Below, piece after piece: positions 1 through 11,305 of a stretch of 64,000 bases of DNA; the first letter of the stretch is position 1, and each line of letters opens with the position of its first letter. The DNA is from Fremontodendron californicum (Eukaryota; Streptophyta; Magnoliopsida; Malvales; Malvaceae). The DNA lies in assembly GCA_030761205.1 (NCBI GenBank), contig JAULJL010000028.1, forward strand, positions 19,457,001-19,521,000, in the 5' to 3' direction. A program made the translations under genes and the position numbers. The notes beneath the pieces were generated by a model. That model was not told where the DNA came from and did no database searches. It saw nothing but the letters and a program-made list of their open reading frames with translations.

Positions 1-181
1 AAGGAAAAAACAAATGAATGATGAATGCATTTAAAAGTATTGGCCCCGGGATAATTCCAACCAAACGGTCTTTCATTGATTTCCTAGAACTAAATACGTC
101 AAAGAAAAAAGATCACTACTTAAGACAATCTGATAATCTGTCTATCATAATTTAAAAATGCTATTACAAAACACCGGTCCT
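1..181. other. Internal region of element T, no gene seen
   Basis: Stretch between the end of the DUF7745-type ORF1 and the window edge. In the minus-strand reading of element T this is where the spacer before gag would lie. I see no ORF or motif. Confidence 0.4.
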
Positions 182-1963
182 TTAGTAACCCCTCAGATCT
201 TGGACCTTTTTCACTGTCCTCTTTTGATTGCCGCTCTTCAATCTGACCCCTACTTGTTCACGACCCTTTGACATGTCAGCAGACGCATCAACGTGTAAGC
301 TTTCCTTAGCTTGTTTCTCCAGTTGATTGCATCGGGCTTCCTCATGCTTTGCTCTCTCTGTCCAATAGTTCTTCTCCTTCTTGAGGTTTTTGACTTCTTG
401 CTCCCATTCCCTGAAAGTCTTGAGAGTCCCCTGGAATCTGAGCTCGAAACAGTAGTTCTTGTTCTCCAAGTGTAATTCCTGAAGATCGCTTTTAGCAGTG
501 TCCCTTTCTCTCTTGATCTTTTTCTTTTCTCTTTCTTGAGTTGATTCCTTATTTTTCATATCCTCAAGCTCTTTCTTGCAATCGGGCAATTTTCTTGCTC
601 ATTTGGGCCTTTTCTTTTTTGAATTCTATCTTTGCAATTTCTAACTCTGATGGCTCTTCCTTGGGTGGCGAACTCAAGAGCTGAACTTCTTCCCCATCTG
701 ATGTCAACAACCTATCATTAATCCTCAATTCCCTTCATATCAAGTAATTAGGTGTGACGATGTCGGCATATCTAGCTACCTCCACCCGATGAGTTTCTTT
801 CCATGCTACTACAATCTCACGTACCTTTCCTAAGTATCCATCTTCTCCATAAGCAAATTCCAAATTACTAAGGTCATGGGTCATAGGAGTAAACTGACGG
901 GATTTCGATTGTCTTAGTACCAGCAGTGGTGCATAGCTCACTCCTCCCCATACTCCCAATAATGGAACCGAAGCTTTATCTCCGCACTTGTACAATGTCA
1001 GCATAGGAGCTATCCATGGAGCTCTCCAAATTATCATCTCAGCCCTGATATTCTGGAATATGTTGATCCATTGCTCCTCAGTCCTATTTTCAAGCCAATC
1101 CCTCTTAAGAAATTCACCAATTGGTGTAAAAGACTTCCAATATGAGCGAAGAGGGAAATTCTCTTGTTTACAAAAATGGCTCTAAACCCGTATGTAAAGA
1201 AGTTGTATACAACCTATAAAACGCCTTTTTCCTTCTCGTCAACAGAAATTTAGCGATTGGATTGTTTCTGCTATAATTGCTGGGGCTGGGTTTATCCTCT
1301 ACTCAAGCCTCTCAAAAACATCAAATATCGCCACATCCACACACCCTAATATCTTTGGGAAGATAACTAAACCATAGATAGCCAAAGCAAAAATATTCCT
1401 AACTGTCTCCTTACTTGAATGGCTATGGATTAAGGTCCGTAAAAAATCTCATGATATACAATAGCTTACCCCTTTTCGGGCAACATGACTTTCGACCCAA
1501 TTTCTTTCCACTCCTAGAATTTTAGACACCTTTTTCTTAAAACCCGGCGTCTTTGTATCCTTCAAGTAAATACGATAGGGAATAACGTTCTCAATATGCA
1601 GCGAGGTCGAATATTCCTCTACGGTTGGAGTCATATCCTCTCGGTTGAAGGTAAAACACCGATAAGCAGGATTCCAGAATTGCCCCACAAGCCCGGATCA
1701 CCTCACCACTGACCTTAACCTGAACTAACAATGCTATGTCCCCATAAGTCTGAGTGAAGGCTTTTTTTTACTGATATGTTCCATTGATTCCATATATCCA
1801 TCAATTCTCGGAGATCATTTTGCCTAATAGTAAGATCAACCTCGACTGGCAATGCTGACACATATCCCATTTTTAAACAATCCCCATTATCGTATTGGCC
1901 TTTCTCGGACTGTTTCCTAACCTCTAAATGCTTCTCGACTACTGCGACATTCTGACCCTCCAT
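182..1963 (-). pseudogene. Degraded DUF7745-type ORF1 of a Tat/Ogre-like retrotransposon
   Basis: Four collinear minus-strand pieces in different frames read as one protein. An N-terminal piece (1963-1715) contains DLTIRQNDLRELMDIWNQWN. A second (1688-1449) contains QFWNPAYRCFTFNREDMTPT. A third (1037-735) contains WRAPW and YAPLLVLRQSKSRQF. The C-terminal piece (589-182) is a highly charged coiled coil ending in a natural stop. These blocks match the plant DUF7745 (plant mobile domain-like) proteins often found as an extra ORF upstream of gag in Tat/Ogre-type elements. Several stops and frameshifts, and a poorly preserved stretch around 1040-1450, show it is dead. Its position and strand agree with the LTR and tRNA-Arg PBS at 24-28.8 kb. 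The function of the family is not established. Assignment to ORF1 of element T is inference from the layout. Confidence 0.72.
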
Positions 1964-2395
1964 GGAAGCCCTTTTGGTTGAATATTATCCCGAGACCAAT
2001 AACCTTCCATATGCAAAAAATGATGACAAGAATACAAAAAAAAAAAAAAAAAAACAACTAAAAGAAAATGAATTAGTAACGGGAATAAATTCGAATAATA
2101 CAAAAAAAAAAAACATATAATTCAAAACAATAATTATCCCTGAGGATGCTAACAAAATTATAACAGCACTGGGACTAAATACCAACACTTATTACGGGCA
2201 TTGTGATGTACGTTCATCATTGTCCGATTTTCAAAAATAAATGTATTCGGAAAGTAGAATAGAAGGTAAAAGGATTCGAAATATTCCTCCATGTGTTCTT
2301 AACTTCGGGATATCTAATTGGAAATCCGGCATGGCTTCGCCTAGGTTTACTATATGAAGGTGAATTAGTATTAAAAGCCCCAAATTGTTCCTCAC
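1964..2395 (-). other. Leader of element T, left part
   Basis: Noncoding, with A runs at about 2035-2054 and 2100-2112. It lies upstream of the ORF1 start in the minus reading and continues at 23541 once element A is removed. It ends with CTCAC (2391-2395), the 5-bp target site duplicated by element A. Confidence 0.6.
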
Positions 2396-4197
2396 TGATA
2401 AGTGCTTAATTTCATACATTTTCCTATTTAATTTCCCGATACTTTGTGCTTTGATTCTTACTTCCTTGGCATTTTACTAGGTTTTTATCCTTTGTAGGTA
2501 TTTTGGAGGAGATGAAGTCAAAACATGTCAATTAGGATGTTAAAGAGCTTACAAAAGTGAAATCACAAAATGGAAAAAGAGTTGGGAGTCAAAAAGATCA
2601 AATTCTTGGTGCAAAGCAAGAAGATAGATTTGACCTCCGGAGCTTGTTGCTAAGAAAACATGATATTAGACTCTTTATTCGAAGAAACTTCCTTCTTGAC
2701 TTTTGAAGATCAGTTGGTTATCTTTCCAAGGGTTGGTCATGGGCCTATATCGGATAAGAAATGGTCATCCAAATCGGCATTGGAATATCTCCCTAAAAAC
2801 CCTAGCGGCAGAAAAAACCCTAGCCGCAAATCACATATTTTTCTTAATACCCTAGCTGACATTTATGTTTATCTTTGCCAAAGAAGGATTAGTGGCTGTC
2901 AACTTGCATTAATTGCAAGTATCTTTCCTTAAAGCTAATCCTAGTCAAAGTAGGAGAATTAAATCAGCCAAGACTTTCCTTCCTTACACTTACTTTGGCT
3001 GCAAGAATATAATCTCTCTTCATTAAAAAGTGCTTTGACTAAAACTTTCCTACTTTATTCAAACTTGGCTGCCAAGGCTTATATCTTTCCTTAAAACACA
3101 AAAGTCAGCCACTTTTCCTTAACTTTAGCCACAAGTCAGCAATTATTGAAGGGAGAGAGCTGAAATTCACTTGTTTGATGCCCTAGCTATTGCCTATAAA
3201 TAGAGATTAAGGGGGCATACGAAATTTACTTTTTCCCAAGCATCAAAGTTCTGATTTCTTCTTTGTTTCTTTGTTTTTGAGAGAGCAAGAGGCTGGATAA
3301 TAAATATTCTTCTTCTTCTTTCTTTCTTTCTTTTATTTTCTTCTTAGATTCTCTTTAATTTTATGTTTATGTTTACAATGCCTATGCTAGGCTAAACTTT
3401 TATTTGGTTAAGGGTGATTTCAAAGCCCTAGACATGTTTTGTAATTGATTTTCAGATTCTATCTATCATTAATTTTCTATCAAAGTTGCTTATGTTCTTC
3501 TACAAGAATTGTTTATGATGTTGTCTTGATTTATTTAGGTGTACAACTAGATAGATCTTGATAATTATCTATTGCTAGTTTAGGAGTCTTGATCCGTGTA
3601 ATTGTCTTGATTTCCTATTCATAAGTGGCAATTTCTGATTAATGATTATGGTCAAGTTTTCGATAATTGCAAAGTGGAACATAACCTAAGTTGAACAATC
3701 TGAGCTTATGTGTTTGTTGCTTAGATCAACCTATCTTTCTCAACATAAAGCTGCCATTAAATTGAATTTAGAGAGCTTATTCTAGGTTGTTTGATGGTTA
3801 GAGATTAAATATAGAGCTTGTTCTATTTAACGACAAACTAAGGAAAGATTGGGATAACAGAGCTTTTTGTTATCTACGGTTGTTAACTTTGATAGTTGGT
3901 TGATATTGATAGATCTGAAATTGATTCTTAATGATGTCTAGTGGTGGAGAATGAAACCTTAACCACATTTCTCTCATATTTGATTTCTTATTTCTTACTT
4001 GCATCTTACTTTTCTTGTTTGCTTATTTTTAAAACTATTTCAAAACCCCCTTTTCTTTTGTTTTCTTTGAATCTAAGTTATAAACTAATAACTCATAGAT
4101 TAAACCCAATCCCTGAGGATTCGACCCTTGCTAATCACTATACTCTACAATTGATTTTTTTTAAGTGCAAGGTTGATACACTCTTTTGGGTGCATCA
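2396..4197 (+). repeat. 5' LTR of element A
   Basis: Starts TGATAAGTGC and ends GGGTGCATCA, directly before the PBS. It matches the copy at 21735-23535 with few differences. The part from about 3370 onward, beginning near the CCTATGCTAGGC motif, is shared with the LTRs of B and C (R/U5). The U3 half is specific to A. Confidence 0.93.
3194..3203 (+). promoter_or_regulatory. TATA box of the A-type LTR
   Basis: CTATAAATAG in the 5' LTR, repeated at 22526-22535 in the 3' LTR. It sits upstream of the R/U5 half, where an LTR promoter is expected. Inferred from sequence only. Confidence 0.6.
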
Positions 4198-4203
4198 AGT
4201 TTT

Positions 4204-4220
4204 TGGCGCCGTTGCCGGGG
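4204..4220 (+). promoter_or_regulatory. Primer-binding site, tRNA-Asp type
   Basis: TGGCGCCGTTGCCGGGG begins 6 bp after the LTR end. It is complementary to the 3' end of plant tRNA-Asp(GTC) including CCA, the primer typical of Athila elements. Confidence 0.88.
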
Positions 4221-4303
4221 ATTGCTTTCTTTAGTTTATTAGTTTATTGGTTTATTCTTATTTTTTGTTCTAATTATTTACTTTCTTTTTTTTTTATTAG
4301 TGA

Positions 4304-5017
4304 ATGTTCCAAGCTCCTGAAGAAGACTTAAGATTTAGGAGAATTCGGGAATTTATAACTTCTCACCAACAACCAATCGAGAAGTTGATCCAAAACATCC
4401 AAGAGGAGCAAGGAGAGATGGCAGCAGCTGACAACCGAACTCTCAAGGAGCTAGCCGCTCCGGACTTGGATCAACAACCATTATGCATTGAATATGCTAA
4501 TCTTGAGGTAGCTTTTGAATTAAAATCTGGTTTGATTCATCTTCTCCCAACTTTTCATGGTTTTGCAGGAGAGGATCCAAATAAACACCTCAAGGAATTC
4601 CATGTAGTTTGCTCAAGCATGAGACCAACAGGAGTCACGGAAGAGCAAGTTAAGTTGAGAGCCTTCCCATTCTCTCTAGCTGATTCAGCAAAGGAATGGC
4701 TCAACTATCTACCATCCGGGACCATCACTACATGGAATGATATGAAGAAAGCATTCTTGGAAAGGTATTTCCCAGCATCTAAGGCTGCCAACATTAGAAA
4801 AGAGATATGTGGGATTAGGCAATACAATGGAGAGTCCTTATATGAATATTGGGAGAGGTTCAAGAAACTTTGTGCATCATGTCCACACCATCAGATAAGT
4901 GAACAACTTCTCATCCAATACTTCTATGAAGGTCTCATGCCCATGGAGAGAAGTATGATAGATGCCGCTAGTGGGGGAGCTCTAGTTGATAAGACTCCCG
5001 GGCTGCTAGAACTCTAA
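4304..5017 (+). pseudogene. gag: gag of element A, capsid part (frameshifted)
   Basis: The 237-codon reading has the Retrotrans_gag core: HGFAGEDPNKHLKEFH, then AKEWLNYLP, then WNDMKKAFLERYFP and YEYWERFKKLCASCPHH. This is the capsid region that builds the virus-like particle and packages element RNA. It runs off frame at about 5001, after DKTP, where a missing base leads to the stop at 5015-5017. The reading continues in another frame at 5026. The start ATG at 4304 lies 84 bp after the PBS, as expected. Broken gene, capsid assignment secure. Confidence 0.88.
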
Positions 5018-5025
5018 TCTCCAAC

Positions 5026-5649
5026 ATGGCAGCCAATTCTCAAAAATTCTCAATGAGACAAGATCCACCACCACAACCCAAGAGAGTTAATGAGGTAAGT
5101 ATATCATCCCTTGAACAAAAATTTGATAAACTGACTTCTCTTGTTCAACAATTGGCTGTAGGTAATATACAGCAAATAAAGGCTTGTGGCATATGTTCAA
5201 ACATGGGGCACCAAACTGATATGTGTCCAACACTTCAAGAAGACACCAATGAACATGTGAATGCCATGGGTGGCTTTCAGAACCAACCAAGGAAATATGA
5301 TCCCTACTCAAACACATACAATCCAGGATGGAGGGATCATCCAAACTTCAATTATGGAGGGAACCAATCACAAGTTGTTCCTCCACCATTTGACAATCGG
5401 CCACCGGGTTTTCAGCAAAGAGTGCAACAACCATATCAAACCCGACAACAAGTGCCACCACAAAAAAGTTCAGGTGAGACTCTTGAAGATCTTGTCAAAA
5501 CCCTTACTACTAATACAATTCAACTTCAACAGGAATCAAGGGAGACAAAGGTAAGTGTCCGAAACTTAGAGGCTCAGATGGGGCAATTGGCAACAACCCT
5601 GAGTCAAATGCAAGCAAGGGATTCTGGGAAATTACCTTCCCACATCTAA
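5026..5649 (+). pseudogene. gag: gag of element A, nucleocapsid and linker part
   Basis: Continues gag after the frameshift. A coiled-coil-like stretch (SISSLEQKFDKLTSLVQQL) is followed by a perfect CX2CX4HX4C zinc knuckle, CGICSNMGHQTDMC, which binds RNA in nucleocapsids. A proline/glutamine-rich linker follows, then LEDLVKTL and a second heptad-like stretch. The family of MELSNL ORFs in elements B and C is clearly derived from this segment but lacks the knuckle. The reading stops at 5647-5649, just before the protease frame opens. Confidence 0.82.
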
Positions 5650-5656
5650 ACGGAAG

Positions 5657-6544
5657 TTGAAATGGAATGAAAAGGTAAGTGTGGGGGAGAATGTGTCAGC
5701 TGTTCTTCAAAAGAAACTCCCACCTAAATGCAATGATCCAGGTATGTTTACCATTCCTTGTAAGATAGGCAACACCAGGTTTGAGCGTGCTATGCTAGAT
5801 CTAGGGGCATCTATTAATGTCAGTCCATATTCAATTTATGCTTCATTGAATCTAGGACCATTAGAGGAAACCGGTGTTATAATACAACTTGCTGACCGTT
5901 CTAACACTTACCCAAGAGGAGTTGTCGAAGACGTTCTTGTACAGGTTAATGAATTAGTTTTTCCCGCTGACTTTTATGTTATTGAGATGGAAGATGAGAT
6001 GTCTTCTAATCCCACACCTATTCTATTTGGGAGACCATTCTTGAAAACAGCAAGAACTAAAATAGATGTACATGGTGGCACTTTAACTATGGAATTTGAT
6101 GGTGAAATAATTCGCTTTAACATTTTTGAGGCCATGAGATATCCTAGTGAGGTGCATTCTGTTTTTAATATTGATATAATTGACTCACTAGTGCTGCAAG
6201 CTTATGAGCTAGATGGTGAAGATAGTGTGGAGATAGTCCTTAGCAAACATCTCGGAATGGGGAATGCTAAAGGGGAGCTAGCCTTGAGTGACCATGTGGA
6301 AGGGGCACTAGAATCTTTACACTCACTGCCACCTAAAGATGCAAGGTTTGATGTTTCATTTATTGATTTGCAATTATCTAATGAGAAACTTCTACCTTCC
6401 ATTTTGCAGGCACCAACTTTAGAGTTGAAACCACTACCGAACCACTTGAAATATGTGTTCTTAGGTGAAAAGGACACACTACCTGTCATCATTGGCAAAG
6501 AGCTCACACCTTTGCAAGAAGAGCGACTTATCCGGGATGCTTAG
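5657..6544 (+). pseudogene. pol: Aspartic protease region of element A pol
   Basis: Retropepsin-like domain. The active-site segment is MLDLGASINVSPYSIY (Athila elements use DLGAS rather than DTG/DSG), followed by GVIIQLADRS, and then the flap and dimer region ending LFGRPFLKTARTKIDV. It begins after the conserved VLQKKLPPKCNDPGMFTIPC lead-in. The N-terminal junction with gag is out of frame. The C-terminus enters the RT lead-in (LTPLQEERLIRDA) and stops at 6542-6544, where about one extra base shifts the frame; RT continues in the frame overlapping from 6465. Processing of gag-pol would have been its job. Confidence 0.86.
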
Positions 6545-7330
6545 AGAGCATAAAACAGCAATTGGTTGGACAATTGCCGATATCAAGGGAATAAGCCCAT
6601 CCATGTGCATGCACCAGATTTTGTTAGAGGAGGGGTCCAAACCAACAAGAGAAGCACAAAGAAGATTGAACCCTCCTATGATGGAGGTTGTGAAAAAGGA
6701 GATACTGAAGCTCCTAGATGTTGGAGTGATCTATCCTATCTCGGATAGCAAATGGGTGAGCCCAGTCCAAGTGGTTCCAAAGAAATCAGGTGTAACGTTG
6801 GTCACAAATAATGAGAATGAACTTGTTCCTACTAGGATTAAAACAGGGTGGCGAGTTTGTATTGATTATCGTAAACTTAATTCCACAACTCGCAAAGACC
6901 ACTTTCCTTTACCTTTTATTGATCAAATGCTTGAAAGGTTAGCTGGCCATTCTCATTATTGTTTTCTTGATGGTTTTTCAGGTTATAATCAGATAGCCAT
7001 TGCTCCGGAGGACCAAGAGAAAACAACATGCGTATGCCATTTGGTCTTTGTAATGCACCAGCTACATTTCAAAGGTGTATGGTTAGCATATTTTAAGATT
7101 ATGTAGAAAACATCATAGAAGTGTTTATGGATGATTTTAGTGTCTATGGTGATTCTTGTGATAGATGTCTAGAGAACCTTACACTTGTACTTGAAAGATG
7201 CATGGAAACGAACCTTGTTTTGAATTGGGAAAAATGTCACTTTATGGTAGAACAAGGAATAGTTTTGGGCCATGTTATTTCTTCTAGAGGGATAGAGGTT
7301 GATGCACCCAAAAGAGTGTATCTTATTTAA
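6465..7330 (+). pseudogene. pol: Reverse transcriptase of element A, 5' part, cut by B1
   Basis: RT palm and fingers are recognisable: KWVSPVQVVPKKSG, GWRVCIDYRKLN, HFPLPFIDQMLERLAGH and the first catalytic aspartate in CFLDGFSGYNQI. The MPFGLCNAPATFQR block is in a shifted frame after a deletion at about 7025. A TAA follows within the same block at about 7098-7100. The reading resumes with FMDDFSVYG (catalytic DD) and GHVISSRGIEV. At 7300 element B1 begins; the last residues of the apparent reading belong to its LTR. The host frame resumes at 18138 in the matching phase. Confidence 0.88.
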
Positions 7331-7506
7331 CCTTGCACTAAAAAGATCAATTGTAAGTATAATGATTAGCAAGGGTCGAGTCCTCAGGGATTGGGTTTTA
7401 ATCTATGAGTTATTGGTTTATAACTTACGTTCAAAAAAAAAAATAAAAGAAAAGGGGTTTTTGAAGCCAGATTTAAACTAAAGTAAATAATAAGAATAAG
7501 ATGCAA

Positions 7507-7675
7507 GGCGGTATAACCAGCCAATAAAAATATATATACTAAATTAGGCGGTATAACCAGCCAATAAAAATATATATACTAAATTAGGCGGTATAACCAG
7601 CCAATAAAAATAAAACAAAGTTAATATACAAATTAGGCAGTATAACCAGCCAATAAAAATAAATATACTTTTAAA
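7507..7675 (-). repeat. 40-bp tandem repeat in the B-type LTR
   Basis: Four copies of a unit beginning GGCGGTATAACCAGCCAATA. The first two intervals are exactly 40 bp and the third is 49 bp. The array is present in the B LTRs (14632, 35487, 40518, 46977, 54082), and in reverse at about 16190-16290. It lies in U5. No function can be assigned. Confidence 0.85.
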
Positions 7676-8506
7676 AATAAGCAAACTAGAAAAGTAAGAA
7701 AACAAGTAAGTAAGAAGAATCAAATATGAAAAATATGGTTAAGGTTTCATTCTCCACCACTAGACATCATTAAGAATCAATTTCAGATCTATCAATATCA
7801 ACCAACTATCAAAGTTAACAACCGTGGATAACAACAAGCTCTGTTATCCCAATCTTTCCTTAGTTTGTCGTTAAATAGAACAAGCTCTCTATTTAATCTC
7901 TAACCATTAAACAACCTAGAATAAGCTCTCTAAATTCAATTTAATGGCAGCTTTATGATGAGAAAGATAGGTTGATCTAAGCAACAAACACATAAGCTCG
8001 GATTGTTCAACTTAGGTTATGTTCCACTTTGCAATTATTGAAAACTTGACCATAATCATTAATCACAAATTGCCACTTATGAATAGGAAATCAAGACAAT
8101 TACACGGATCAAGACTCCTAGACTAGCAATAGATAATTATCAAGATCTATCTAGTTGTACACCTAAATAAATCAAGACAACATCATGAACAATTCTTGTA
8201 GAAGAACATAAGCAACTTTGATAGAAAATTAATGATAGATAGAATCAGAAAATCAATCACAAAACATGTCTAGGGCTTTGAAATCACCCTTAACCAAATA
8301 GAAGTTTAGCCTAGCATAGGCATTGTAAACATAAACATAAAATTAAAGAGAATCTAAGAAGGAAATAAAAGAAAGAAAGAAGAAGAAGAAAATAAAGAAA
8401 AAGAAAACTAGAGAAAAGAAAGAAGAAGAAAACTTAGAGAATTTTATTACAATGGCTAATATCCTACCAATGTACAATATGATCCTCTACAATCATCCAA
8501 GGCCCT

Positions 8507-8515
8507 CTATTTATA
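8507..8515 (-). promoter_or_regulatory. TATA box of the B-type LTR
   Basis: Minus strand TATAAATAG, placed between the U3 repeats and the shared R/U5 half. The same element is at 55083-55091 in the 5' LTR of B2, where it would drive the gag-like, cysteine-rich and LOG transcript. Confidence 0.6.
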
Positions 8516-8640
8516 CACATTTTGGAGGGCTAAATGACAAGAGACAAGCTTTACAAATTTCAAAGGTAGGTATAATAGGTGGGTGCATTTTTCTAACAAT
8601 TTTCGTCATATTGTATGACCATTTTGATCAGCCAACTAGA

Positions 8641-9002
8641 TGGTCGATTTTGTCAATCTTGGAGGCCTGATCTGATCACATGGTCTTCTAGAAAAATGTT
8701 CCCCTATGAGTTACTGATTCATATCCGTTGGAATCAGCTCATTTGCTGATGTGGAGAAGAAGATATGGGCAAAATACGAAAATAGGTCAGCACAGACGTC
8801 ATTGCACATCAGCCAACTTGATGGTCGATTTCTTCAATATTGGAGGATTTATCTGATCACATGGTCTTCTAGACAAATGTTCCCCTATCAGTTAGTGATC
8901 CATAGCCGTTGAAATCAGCTCATGTTCTGATGTGTATCGGACGATATGGTCAAAATGCGAAAACTGCTCAGGACAGACGTCATTGCACATCAGCCAACTT
9001 GA
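8641..9002 (-). repeat. 181-bp tandem duplication in U3 with TGACG elements
   Basis: Two units with a period of 181 bp (TGGTCGATTT at 8641 and 8822, a partial third at 9003). Each unit holds one GACGTCA (8795-8801 and 8976-8982), which reads TGACGTC on the minus strand. TGACG is the core bound by plant TGA-type bZIP factors. The array is in the promoter half of the LTR, so an enhancer role is plausible but unproven. The same array is at 55217-55578 in the B2 5' LTR. Confidence 0.75.
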
Positions 9003-9342
9003 TGATTGATTTCGCTATGGAAAACGACTCCGTTTCAAGAAGTGTAAAACATGAAAAAGATAGATATGCCTCTTAGCTTTGCACGGTTAAAATTTCAGCC
9101 TTATTGCTTTAGTGAAACTCCAGATATAGCTGATATGGCAAAAGGTGTCGGAACTGGAACTGAACTGGATTTGCCCTTAATTCTAGTAATCTGAAATCAC
9201 TCAAAGAAACTTGTGAAAAACACCAAATTACATAAAAATATAAAAGATCATAAACACAATTAGACTAAACAATAATAACTCGTATTTGACACAAAACAAT
9301 AATAAAACATAACTAAAAACTATATAATTATACGAGTTATCA

Positions 9343-9356
9343 CACCCCCACACTTA
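9343..9356 (-). promoter_or_regulatory. Polypurine tract of B1
   Basis: Minus strand TAAGTGTGGGGGTG directly abuts the 3' LTR start (TGATAAC). It is the expected plus-strand primer site. Identical tracts are at 37341-37354 (B3) and 48804-48817 (B2). Confidence 0.75.
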
Positions 9357-11049
9357 GATTGTTGCTAGTCCCTAGCAACGACTCAATAAATATAAAATAA
9401 GAAAATCTAATCTAATCCATTTTCGTAGGAAATCACGGTGGCACTTAGCATGTGACACAAGCCTTTAAACCCCTAGGTGTCCTTAGTGGACGAGTTTAGT
9501 CTCGTGAGGGTTTACTAGGACGATACCCACAAACATTGAAAACATAAGAAAAACTAAAAATAATAATTATAACTAATCCTTCCAATATAAATTTGAGATA
9601 ATCATTGGACAAGTCTTAAAAACTAATCAATAGCTTAAAGAAATTCACAAAAAATCTTGCTTGAATGTAAATAGTTTGAGTTAAGCCAATATTAAGATAA
9701 CATATTTCAATCAAAATAGTGCATATTCAAACTTAATCTCAACTTCTCACATGGGATACTCTCTTGATTTTCACTCTTTAAAGTAGTGGTAAAGTGTTTA
9801 CACTCAATAAATCTCATGAAAACACTTCTACCATATGCTTGCTTGTCCACCTATTCTCCACTAAAAGATCATGCAACTTCATAAATCAAGAGGTCTTTAA
9901 TCAAGGTTGTAATGGGGCCAAGGGGTTTGTAATGTGGTTGAAGAACAAAAGGATAAAGATATCACAAAGGTTCCAAAGAGTTCATAAAGTTTAGAGACAT
10001 AAAAAAATTATACAAAGAAACTTCTCAAAACTCTTTACAAGTACATAGTCACCTAGACCGGATATTCATGTTGGGCCTTTTCTTCATTCTAAACAACTTT
10101 GTAATATCTTTTTCTTTTTCCACAAATTCAAGAGATGATTCATATTTTTTTTTTTACATAGGAATGTATTTTCCAGTATTCCATTTCTTTTTCTCTTGAC
10201 TTTTCTTTTCTTTTCCCCCCACACTTATTTCTTGTTTCTAACCAAAAAATATCCCTTGTCTTTGCAACTTGTCTCAAATCATGCTAATTCATCTTTGGAA
10301 CAAAGGTAAAGATATAAGTATATTTAGGTTAGGGACAAGTTATGGTTACCAAAGAGATAGCTTATTCAATGTAGGCTCAAATTGGTTCACTAAGGGTGTG
10401 TTCTCTTGGAACATCAATAAGGGATGGCTGTTTGGCTCTGGTTATAATCCTAATGCCTCTATCATATTCATGTTGTCACATGTATCAATATAGTCTCAAA
10501 CGGTTTAAAGCAAGTTCTAGAGAATCATGTAATCATAAGAGCACTCAAGAAAGAAATTAGATTGATTTGTATAATGCATCAATCATTTTAGGCTCAAAAA
10601 CTCACAATGATGATTATACAAGTCAGTTTTAAGTCTAAACATGCTTCTTTCTCAATCAACATATCATATTAACATTGGCTCATAAAAATTAGTATCAAGC
10701 TTAATTCTCATGAAAATCTTCTCACTAGTAACCAGTTTAGACCTATGCAATTCATATCTCATCATTGTATTAAAAAGGAACTAAAACACACTAAAAATAA
10801 TAATAATAAAGACTCATAAAAAAAAATAGTAGACGAAAATAAAAGAAATCCTAAATCATTCCCCCCACACTTAATTCTTACATTGTCCTCAATGTAAGTC
10901 TATTAACCCAAATGAAAGAATCATGTGTAAGAGAAAAGAACTAATAACATAAGAATAGGAACAACTAGACTCAAAACAAAACAAAACAAACTCATGCAAC
11001 CTAAATAATCCTAAAATACTAAAGAAAAATTAACAAGTAAACATAAAAA
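9357..11049 (-). other. 3' untranslated region of B1
   Basis: Noncoding; shared in the same orientation with B2 and B3, and in plus orientation with A, C, D and E. It contains a hairpin plus purine tract at 10859-10897. The short readings in it are not conserved between copies. No gene seen. Confidence 0.75.
10878..10897 (-). other. Conserved hairpin next to a second purine tract
   Basis: TTACATTGAGGACAATGTAA on the minus strand: a perfect 8-bp stem with an AGGA loop. An AAGTGTGGGGGGAA-like tract follows at about 10873-10858. The same pair is at 50356-50375, 38923-38942 and 20327-20346, with mutated forms at 34706 and 57497. The purine tract resembles the true polypurine tract but is about 1.5 kb before the LTR. 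Confidence 0.65.
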
Positions 11050-11193
11050 GATTAAAATCAAACTGACAAGGTATGTCTCAAGTCTCCCTTACTCAGACCT
11101 TGTTCAGAATGAATACTTCTAAATGGCTTAAAACACAACAATTTTTTTTTTTTTTAAATTAGCAAAATATGTCCCTTACCCCATACTAAAATA

Positions 11194-11213
11194 TGACATT
11201 GTCCCCAATGTCA
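11194..11213 (-). other. Diverged hairpin downstream of LOG
   Basis: TGACATTGGGGACAATGTCA on the minus strand: a perfect 8-bp stem with a GGGA loop, followed by a TATGGGG purine tract. It is the same architecture as the TTACATTG hairpins but from a more distant source. It is missing from B2, where a T run at about 50620-50641 and a deletion occupy the place. Confidence 0.6.
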
Positions 11214-11305
11214 AAATTTAAAGGTAGGATTTAGGAGATATTACCTGCAGAGGTTGCTAACCACTTATTATAACTGAGACACAACAAACAAAATGTTAGA
11301 TAATG

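Larger units (their letters stand above)
7300..9342 (-). repeat. 3' LTR of element B1
   Basis: On the plus strand it runs from TGATGCACCC to GAGTTATCA (2043 bp). Copies are at 35282, 40312, 46759 and 53875, with a rearranged copy at 14424. Its R/U5 half matches A and C; its U3 half (about 8520-9342) is specific to B. A short ATG-led reading at 8452 is not a plausible gene. Confidence 0.92.

Noticed and set aside
7507..7675. CRISPR-like array
   Set aside because: Near-perfect direct repeats without unique spacers, inside LTRs of a plant genome.
8452..8670. Short conserved readings in B-type LTRs beginning MANILPMYN or MTNILPMYN (also at 17242, 36384, 47912, 55028)
   Set aside because: They are conserved only because the LTR is repeated. 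They lie antisense to the element promoter and TATA box, and their lengths change between copies through frame breaks.
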